A stretch of DNA of 5,824 nucleotides from Thermoproteota archaeon. Its GTDB lineage: Archaea > Thermoproteota > Korarchaeia > Korarchaeales > Korarchaeaceae. Both the position numbers and the translations under genes were made by a program. Positions 1-4,198 of this stretch are shown here, in pieces (position 1 is the stretch's first letter; each line of letters opens with the position of its first letter). Location: positions 1 through 5,824 of the forward strand of contig DRBY01000131.1 in assembly GCA_011042755.1 (NCBI GenBank). Reading direction: 5' to 3'. The notes under the pieces were generated by a model. That model was not told where the DNA came from and did not search any database. It was given only the letters and a program-made list of their open reading frames with translations.

Positions 1-1856
1 GGTTCGGGGTGCCCAGAGAACTCGTCGAGGGACTCGAGCCCATCCCCATAATCCGGCTGCCTGGGTACGGGGAGCTGCCGGCGAAGGAAGCCTGTGAGAA
101 GCATGGCGTAAAGAGTCAGGCAGACAGGGAAGCCCTCGAGGCCGCCACAGAGGAGATCTACAAGAAGGAGTTCTACGAGGGCGTCATGACCGCTGGCCCC
201 TTCGCTGGGCTCAAGGTGACTGAGTCGAAGGAGAGGACTAGAGAGTTCCTCTTCGAGAAGGGCCTGGGCTTCAAGTTCTACGAGGTCACTGCGACGAAGA
301 AGCCTGTCTTGAGCAGGGCGGGAGGCAAGGTGGTCGTCGCGGTGCTCCCGGACCAGTGGTTCTTGGACTTCAACGCGCCGGGCTGGAAGGAGCGAGGGAG
401 GAAGCTCCTGGCCCAGATGGAGGTAATCCCGGAGAAGTACAGGAAGCTCTTCGAGGACACCATCGAGTGGCTCGACAAGAGGCCATGCGCGAGGAAGAGG
501 GGGCTCGGAACTAGGCTACCGTTCGACCCTCAATGGATCATCGAGTCGATGAGCGACTCGACCATCTACATGGCCTTCTACACGGTCATCCACAGGATCA
601 GGAAGCTCGGGATACCCGCAGAGAAACTGACGCTCGACTTCTGGGACTACGTATTCTTGGGCAAGGGAGACCCGTCTGAACTGGCCGCCAAGCTCGGAAT
701 TCCGGAGGAAGACCTGAGAGGGATCAGAGAGGAGTTCGAGTACTGGTACCCAGTGGACCAGAGGCACACGATGATTGCTCACATCACGAACCACCTCACG
801 TTCTTCATCATGCACCACGCCGCCCTCTTCGACGAGAGGCACTGGCCGAAGAAGATCACGCTCAACGAGCCAGTGATCCGAGAAGGGGCAAAAATGAGCA
901 AGAGCAAGGGCAACGTGATACCGCTGGTAGAGGTGCCCAGGAGGTACTCGGCCGACTGGTTCAGGCTCTACTCCGTGAGCGCCGCGGACCTGCCGACTGT
1001 GCTTGACTGGAGAGAGAGGGACGTTCAGACCGTTGGCGGTAGGCTCCGGAAGTTCGTAGAACTCGCAGATCAGGTGATCTCAGCTAAGCCGTCTGAAGAG
1101 CGGGACGAGAGTCTGCTGGCCAAGTGGCTAATATCCAGAACTGCTTCGATGCTCAAGCAGGTAGACGAGTACCTGTCCTCTCACAGGTACAGAGACGCAG
1201 CGATAAGAGCGTTCTTCGATCAGCTCCGAGACGTCGAGACGTACGTCAGGTACGGAGGCAGGGGCTTCAACCTGCTGAAGGAGGTGTTCATGAAGTGGGT
1301 CGTAGCTCTGGAGCCCTTCATACCGCACCTCGCCGAGGAGGTCTGGGCCTCTCTGGGCGGACAGGGCTTCGTGTCGCTAGCCCCGTGGCCCGAGGTCAAG
1401 GAGGGAGAGTTCCGGCCTGATCTGGAGGAGGCCTTCAGGGTGGTGGAGAGAACAATAGAGGACGTGAACAAGATACTCAGGACGGTCGGCGAGAAGAAGG
1501 AGCGCCTCACGATCTACTTGGCCCCGAAGTGGAAGTATGAGATGCTGGCCGAGCTAGAAGAGAAGCTGAGACCTCCAATAAAGCCTAAGGACGCCTTCAG
1601 AGTTGCCTCAGAATACCTCAGGTCCCACGGGAAGGAGGCGGAGCACCTGATCCGACAGTTCGTCGACGCTCAGGGGGTAATGCCCCACTCGACTCCAGAG
1701 GCGGAGGAAGCAATGTTCAGAGAGCTCGTCGAGATGGTAAGGGACAGAACGGGCGTCAAAGAGATCATTATAGCCGCGCCCGGAGAGGCGGTCCCAGATC
1801 CGCTTGGTAAGGCGAAGGCTGCCCTGCCTGGCAGGCCTGCGCTCTACCTGGAGTGA
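1..1856 (+). CDS. leuS: Leucyl-tRNA synthetase, archaeal type, 5'-truncated by window
   Basis: This is the C-terminal ~617 residues of a class I aminoacyl-tRNA synthetase that charges tRNA-Leu with leucine using ATP in the cytoplasm. The frame is open from base 3 with no stop, and the GTG at 9 is internal: the coding sequence clearly continues upstream. Archaeal LeuRS is usually about 930-970 residues, so roughly 320-350 residues with the HIGH motif and most of the CP1 editing domain are missing. What is seen: the end of the CP1 region (KEACEKHGV, SQADREAL), return to the Rossmann fold with DQWFLDF (351-371), the WIIESMSDSTIYM block (534-572) and an intact KMSKS loop (891-905). From about 1020 follows the helical anticodon-binding domain and then the archaeal C-terminal extension. 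It ends in TGA at 1854-1856. No frameshift or internal stop is visible. The identification is firm; gene context does not add to it, since leuS appears to be the last gene of an upstream unit. Confidence 0.96.
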   Translation, partial: FGVPRELVEGLEPIPIIRLPGYGELPAKEACEKHGVKSQADREALEAATEEIYKKEFYEGVMTAGPFAGLKVTESKERTREFLFEKGLGFKFYEVTATKKPVLSRAGGKVVVAVLPDQWFLDFNAPGWKERGRKLLAQMEVIPEKYRKLFEDTIEWLDKRPCARKRGLGTRLPFDPQWIIESMSDSTIYMAFYTVIHRIRKLGIPAEKLTLDFWDYVFLGKGDPSELAAKLGIPEEDLRGIREEFEYWYPVDQRHTMIAHITNHLTFFIMHHAALFDERHWPKKITLNEPVIREGAKMSKSKGNVIPLVEVPRRYSADWFRLYSVSAADLPTVLDWRERDVQTVGGRLRKFVELADQVISAKPSEERDESLLAKWLISRTASMLKQVDEYLSSHRYRDAAIRAFFDQLRDVETYVRYGGRGFNLLKEVFMKWVVALEPFIPHLAEEVWASLGGQGFVSLAPWPEVKEGEFRPDLEEAFRVVERTIEDVNKILRTVGEKKERLTIYLAPKWKYEMLAELEEKLRPPIKPKDAFRVASEYLRSHGKEAEHLIRQFVDAQGVMPHSTPEAEEAMFRELVEMVRDRTGVKEIIIAAPGEAVPDPLGKAKAALPGRPALYLE

Positions 1857-1876
1857 AATTTAGCGATCCCCCATAC

Positions 1877-1881
1877 TTTTT
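1877..1881 (+). terminator. Short T-run after leuS, possible archaeal terminator
   Basis: A run of five T residues starts 20 bases after the leuS stop. Archaeal RNA polymerase can terminate intrinsically at T-rich stretches without a hairpin. The run is short and is also part of the TATA box of the next unit, so its terminator role is weakly supported. Confidence 0.3.
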
Positions 1882-1885
1882 ATAT

Positions 1886-1907
1886 GTTATACGTTATACC
1901 GCTATAC
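1886..1907 (+). repeat. Three tandem GYTATAC heptamers, candidate operator
   Basis: GTTATAC occurs at 1886-1892 and 1893-1899, followed by one C and then GCTATAC at 1901-1907. The three copies fill the space between the TATA box and the predicted start of transcription. A protein bound there would be placed to block polymerase recruitment or start-site opening. The adjacent winged-helix protein at 1933-2421 is the obvious candidate ligand, but this is inference. Confidence 0.45.
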
Positions 1908-1919
1908 AGAGGTCTCCCC

Positions 1920-1926
1920 GGAGTGG
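1920..1926 (+). promoter_or_regulatory. Shine-Dalgarno site that supports the TTG start at 1933
   Basis: GGAGTGG ends 6 bases before TTG 1933. GGAG matches the archaeal anti-Shine-Dalgarno tail. No in-frame ATG or GTG occurs in the first 60 codons of the gene, so this site decides the start. Confidence 0.55.
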
Positions 1927-1932
1927 TCCCCC

Positions 1933-2421
1933 TTGTCCACAGCTAGGCCTAGGGACACAAGAGACCATGAGGGTGCAAAGTCTGTCCAGGCAGGTGGACT
2001 TCTCGATAGACTCTACAGAATCGAGCAGGAGATTAGAGCGGTAGAGCGGAGACTGGAGATAATTGAGAAGCTCCTTGAGGGAGATCCAGAGGCCCGGGCC
2101 ATCGTCCTACTCTTCATGAAAATCGTTGGGTTTCACCGAGCGAGCGTCGACAAGATAGCAGCGGCCATAGAAGCCCAGAGGCTTCTAACCCAAGCCGGGA
2201 TTGTGGACGACATAGCTAGGGACATCTTCGAGGTTCTCGCGGTTCACGGACCAATGAACGTGTCTGAACTCACGAGAGAACTCAGAAAAATAAGGGGGAG
2301 TGCGTCGAGGAGGATAGTCTCCCAGCGACTCAAGATGCTAGAGGAGCTGGGTGTGGTTAGGCTGGTGAGCGGCGGGAAGGGGAAGAGGTATGAGATCGTT
2401 GAGCCTGGTGATCACGAGTGA
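1933..2421 (+). CDS. Coiled-coil winged helix-turn-helix transcriptional regulator
   Basis: Protein of 162 residues starting at TTG with a Shine-Dalgarno site 6 bases upstream. Residues 1-22 look disordered. Residues 23-48 form a regular heptad array (L23, L27, I30, I34, V37, L41, I44, L48), a likely dimerising coiled coil. Residues 50-90 are further helices. Residues about 93-156 read as a winged helix-turn-helix: helix 94-104, the turn GPMNVSEL, a recognition helix around 125-139 rich in Arg and Lys (RRIVSQRLKMLEELG), then the wing VVRLVSGGKGKRYEIV with its basic Gly-rich hairpin. This layout resembles ArsR/MarR-like archaeal regulators, but I cannot assign a subfamily. It is the first gene of the unit, which suits autoregulation through the heptamer repeats at 1886-1907 and control of the downstream heat-shock and ligase genes. 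It is soluble and has no evident metal-binding Cys or ligand domain. Confidence 0.8.
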   Translation: MSTARPRDTRDHEGAKSVQAGGLLDRLYRIEQEIRAVERRLEIIEKLLEGDPEARAIVLLFMKIVGFHRASVDKIAAAIEAQRLLTQAGIVDDIARDIFEVLAVHGPMNVSELTRELRKIRGSASRRIVSQRLKMLEELGVVRLVSGGKGKRYEIVEPGDHE

Positions 2422-2440
2422 TCAAGAAGGATATAGAGAA

Positions 2441-2459
2441 GATCCCATCCCTAGGGGTC
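2441..2459 (+). promoter_or_regulatory. Small stem-loop just upstream of the 2471 gene
   Basis: GATCCC at 2441-2446 can pair with GGGGTC at 2454-2459 (one G-U pair) around a 7-base loop. The stem ends 2 bases before the GGTGG that probably serves as the ribosome site for the GTG at 2471. An RNA-level role (processing point or translation control) is possible; chance is also plausible in GC-rich DNA. Confidence 0.25.
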
Positions 2460-2470
2460 GGGTGGTATGA

Positions 2471-2800
2471 GTGGTTGAGGACTGGGAAGAAGAGGAGCGC
2501 GACGTTGAGGAACTGAGGGAAGTCTTATCTGCCGTATCTGAGTTCCTCGACAAGCTGCCTGAGCTGATCAAGAAGGTGATCGACGCCCTCTACTCGAAGG
2601 ACTTTGGGGAGAAGATGGGGGAGAGCGTGGCGACCTTCTACAAGAAGCTGAAGGAAGCCGGAATGCCAGAAGACATGGTGAATCAGATGACGAGAGAGTT
2701 CTTCGAGAGGAGCATGATCCTAGATAGAGTGATCAAGGAGATCGCCGGAGCCATCAAGAGAGAGATATCGGGGGAGGGCGAGGAGGTAGAAGAGGAGTAG
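2471..2800 (+). CDS. Small acidic helical protein of unknown function (paired with next gene)
   Basis: Protein of 109 residues that I do not recognise. The start is GTG at 2471, directly after an in-frame TGA (2468-2470), so no longer form exists; GGTGG at 2461-2465 is a plausible ribosome site. It has 31 Asp/Glu against 16 Lys/Arg, with acidic tails at both ends (residues 3-17 and 102-109) and a predicted all-helical middle: amphipathic helices at about 12-41, 47-63 and 66-98. There is no signal peptide, membrane segment, Cys or catalytic signature, so it is probably cytosolic and acts by binding. Residues 53-91, centred on AGMPEDMV (63-70), align without gaps with residues 43-81 of the next protein (12 of 39 identical). 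It is followed after 5 bases by that gene. It is more likely a real gene than a chance frame because of the shared block, the ribosome site and operon packing. Confidence 0.75.
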   Translation: MVEDWEEEERDVEELREVLSAVSEFLDKLPELIKKVIDALYSKDFGEKMGESVATFYKKLKEAGMPEDMVNQMTREFFERSMILDRVIKEIAGAIKREISGEGEEVEEE

Positions 2801-2805
2801 TAGAG

Positions 2806-3096
2806 ATGGTAAGCTCCTCCCAAGTCCACGCTGCAGGTAGAGTCATGCTGCTAGTGGCCAAGCTGTTGGCAGATGCGGCCATATACGTGCCTCTGACCAT
2901 CGTCACGGCTTCGTTCAGGTACAGGAGGATGGTGTCAGCGTTTTCCAAGGCGGCCAGGAGGGGAGGTCTGCCAAAAGATCTCGTGGAAGAGCTGAGGCGC
3001 GACTTGGAGAAGAGGTCTGCTCCGCTAAATTTAGTTCGCTCCGTTCTTCCAAGCCTCCGACTCCTCGGTGATCGTTATTACAAATGGTCCCCATAA
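2806..3096 (+). CDS. Small basic protein of unknown function, partner or paralogue of previous gene
   Basis: Protein of 96 residues starting at ATG 2806, with GAGGAG at 2792-2797 as Shine-Dalgarno 8 bases upstream; that site lies inside the end of the previous gene, so the two are probably translated together. Lys/Arg (17) exceed Asp/Glu (7). Residues 9-37 form a long hydrophobic or amphipathic stretch (MLLVAKLLADAAIYVPL and on) that could lie on a membrane or in a protein interface; flanking FRYRR at 37-41 is strongly basic. Residues 43-81 carry the block shared with the acidic neighbour, centred on GGLPKDLV (53-60). The C-terminus ends RYYKWSP. I know of no function. It could be a membrane-associated partner of the acidic protein; a signal peptide is unlikely because no cleavage site is evident. 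Confidence 0.72.
   Translation: MVSSSQVHAAGRVMLLVAKLLADAAIYVPLTIVTASFRYRRMVSAFSKAARRGGLPKDLVEELRRDLEKRSAPLNLVRSVLPSLRLLGDRYYKWSP
3025..3034. promoter_or_regulatory. AT-rich palindrome inside the small basic gene, possible internal promoter
   Basis: CTAAATTTAG is a perfect 10-base palindrome flanked by GCTCCG at 3019-3024 and 3038-3043. It stands out from GC-rich surroundings and uses leucine codons CTA and TTA that are scarce nearby. As a TATA-like element it would place a transcript start near 3055, ahead of the PAC2 gene. Weak evidence. Confidence 0.2.
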
Positions 3097-3112
3097 AATC
3101 TCGGTGCCGCAC

Positions 3113-3847
3113 ATGAGCGCGGCTGTCAGGGAGTGGGGGCCCAGGCAGCGCAACCCAGTCATATTGCTGGGGATTCCAGGGCCAGGCCTTGTGGGCGTTA
3201 TAGCTGTCGACTATCTGATCGAGAAGAAGGACCTAGCTGAGGCCGGAACTATCGAGATACCGGCTCTGCCTCCAATTGCCGTAGTCAAAGAGGGGATCGT
3301 CGTCTCACCCCTCAGGCTGTACGCCGGAGATGGGATCTACGTCATCAAGTCTGACGTGCCTCTTCTACCCTCGGCCTTCGCGGCCCTAGTGGAGGGAGTA
3401 ATGAACTGGGCCATAGAGAAACGGCCCAAGATGGCCATCTTCCTGGGCGGAGTGCCAGACGACCAGCGGATGGAGGTTGAGCGTCCCGAGGTCTACGTAA
3501 TCTTCAACAACCAAGACGCCAGCCAGATTGCGGGTGACATCAAGGCCAGCAAGCTCAGCGACGGCCTCCTGTCTGGATACCCCGTGATGTTCCTCTGGGC
3601 CGCGAGGAGAAGGGGCATCCCTGCCATGGTGCTGATGGCTCAGTCCTACCTGAAGTACCCAGACCCCGGCGCTTCCGCCGAGGCGCTCCGGGCCCTCTTC
3701 CCTCTGATTGGAGAGTTGGACTTGGGAGAGCTTGAGGCTAAGTCGGAAGCGATAAGACTGAAGCTGAAGGATCTGATGGAGCAGACCAGCCAGGTGATGG
3801 CGCAAGGAGCCGAGGAGATGAGGGCAATCCCTGCCTACATAGCGTGA
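3113..3847 (+). CDS. PAC2-family protein (proteasome assembly chaperone homologue)
   Basis: Protein of 244 residues from ATG 3113. The N-terminal block NPVILLGIPGPGLVGVIAV (residues 14-32) followed by DYLIEKKDL is the hallmark of the PAC2 (DUF75) family, to which eukaryotic proteasome chaperones and archaeal PbaA/PbaB belong; such proteins are cytosolic, oligomeric and help assemble or bind the 20S proteasome, though many archaeal members are uncharacterised. Later conserved features include ALPPIAVVKEG, the FLGGVPDDQ stretch, LLSGYPVMFLWAARRRGIPAMVLMAQSYLKYPDPGAS, and a C-terminal helical tail (about 200-236). The tail ends AYIA. Start choice: GTG 3068 would add 15 residues but overlap the previous gene by 29 bases and has no Shine-Dalgarno site; ATG 3113 has GGTG 6 bases upstream and gives an N-terminus like other family members, so I prefer it. 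It sits directly before Hsp20, which fits a proteostasis role. Confidence 0.88.
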   Translation: MSAAVREWGPRQRNPVILLGIPGPGLVGVIAVDYLIEKKDLAEAGTIEIPALPPIAVVKEGIVVSPLRLYAGDGIYVIKSDVPLLPSAFAALVEGVMNWAIEKRPKMAIFLGGVPDDQRMEVERPEVYVIFNNQDASQIAGDIKASKLSDGLLSGYPVMFLWAARRRGIPAMVLMAQSYLKYPDPGASAEALRALFPLIGELDLGELEAKSEAIRLKLKDLMEQTSQVMAQGAEEMRAIPAYIA

Positions 3848-3860
3848 GGGGGTGGGGGAG

Positions 3861-4196
3861 ATGGGGTGGTACTACAGGGAGGTTAGGTGGTCCGTGTACT
3901 CCGTTAGAGGGCCCATTGAGCCGATAGCCGATGTGTCCGTGGAGAGAGACTGCGTCCGGATCGTGATCGACCTGCCAGGGGCTTCTAAAGAGGACGTAGA
4001 TCTCTTGCTGAGGGAGGATGCGCTCTTCCTCGAGGCCAGGGCTAACGTGGGGGGCGTACCCGTAACTTACAGGAAGCTCATCAGGCTCCCGGTTGAGGTA
4101 GACCCCGACGCCGCCAGGGCCACCATGAGGTCGGGCATGCTGGTAGTCGAGGCCCCAGTTAAGAAGCCCAAGTTCAGGAGAGTAGGAGTGGAGTAG
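3861..4196 (+). CDS. hsp20: Hsp20/alpha-crystallin small heat-shock protein
   Basis: Protein of 111 residues. Small heat-shock proteins are ATP-independent holdases that form oligomers and keep unfolding proteins soluble. The alpha-crystallin domain spans about residues 20-100: PIADVSVERDCVRIVIDLPGAS is the typical first strands with the hydrophobic-Asp-[LV]-PG motif (I36 to G40), then KEDVDLLLREDALFLEA, YRKLIRLPVEVDPDAARA, and the terminal GMLVVEAP (92-99), equivalent to the A-x-x-x-n-G-x-L signature. VGV at 108-110 may act as the C-terminal I-x-I tail that locks dimers into oligomers. The N-terminal arm is very short (about 19 residues, rich in Trp/Tyr: MGWYYREVRW), so the protein is at the small end of the family. 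GTG 3852 is a possible earlier start, but the purine-rich GAGGGGGTG at 3846-3854 is better placed for ATG 3861. It lies 13 bases after the PAC2 gene and 2 bases before the ligase. Confidence 0.92.
   Translation: MGWYYREVRWSVYSVRGPIEPIADVSVERDCVRIVIDLPGASKEDVDLLLREDALFLEARANVGGVPVTYRKLIRLPVEVDPDAARATMRSGMLVVEAPVKKPKFRRVGVE
4185..4193 (+). promoter_or_regulatory. Double Shine-Dalgarno before the ligase start
   Basis: GGAGTGGAG contains two GGAG-type sites, the second (4190-4193) ending 5 bases before ATG 4199. It lies inside the last codons of hsp20 and suggests coupled translation. It fixes the ligase start. Confidence 0.6.
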
Positions 4197-4198
4197 AC

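Larger units (their letters stand above)
1877..1907 (+). promoter_or_regulatory. Archaeal TATA-box promoter for the regulator-to-ligase unit
   Basis: TTTTTATAT at 1877-1885 is an AT-rich TATA-like element in otherwise GC-rich DNA and lies in the only clear gap between leuS and the next gene. With the usual archaeal spacing of about 25 bases from the TATA centre, transcription would begin near 1905-1910, leaving a short leader of about 25 bases before the TTG start at 1933. No strong purine-rich BRE is obvious just upstream (it reads CCCCCATAC), so the promoter call rests on the TATA element and position. Confidence 0.6.

Noticed and set aside
9..11. GTG at 9 as the true start of leuS
   Set aside because: The frame is open upstream to the window edge, and the protein would lack the HIGH half of the active site; the gene is cut by the window and not broken.
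516..842. 108-codon minus-strand open frame opposite leuS
   Set aside because: Antisense shadow of conserved LeuRS catalytic-domain sequence.
1857..1932. A small RNA gene or riboswitch in the leuS-regulator gap
   Set aside because: The gap is 76 bases and is accounted for by the TATA box, repeats and ribosome site; no stable fold or tRNA-like arms were found.
1853..2044. 63-codon + strand frame beginning with a GTGA overlap at the leuS stop
   Set aside because: The overlap looks like coupling, but the product has no domain, crosses the promoter and conflicts with the better-supported regulator frame, which has a coiled coil, a winged helix and its own ribosome site.
3068..3112. GTG 3068 as start of the PAC2 protein
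   Set aside because: It would overlap the previous gene by 29 bases and lacks a ribosome site; ATG 3113 matches the family N-terminus better. It remains possible if an internal promoter gives a nearly leaderless transcript.
3386..3805. 139-codon minus-strand open frame opposite the PAC2 gene
   Set aside because: His/Gln/Leu-rich antisense product without motifs, lying wholly inside a recognised gene.
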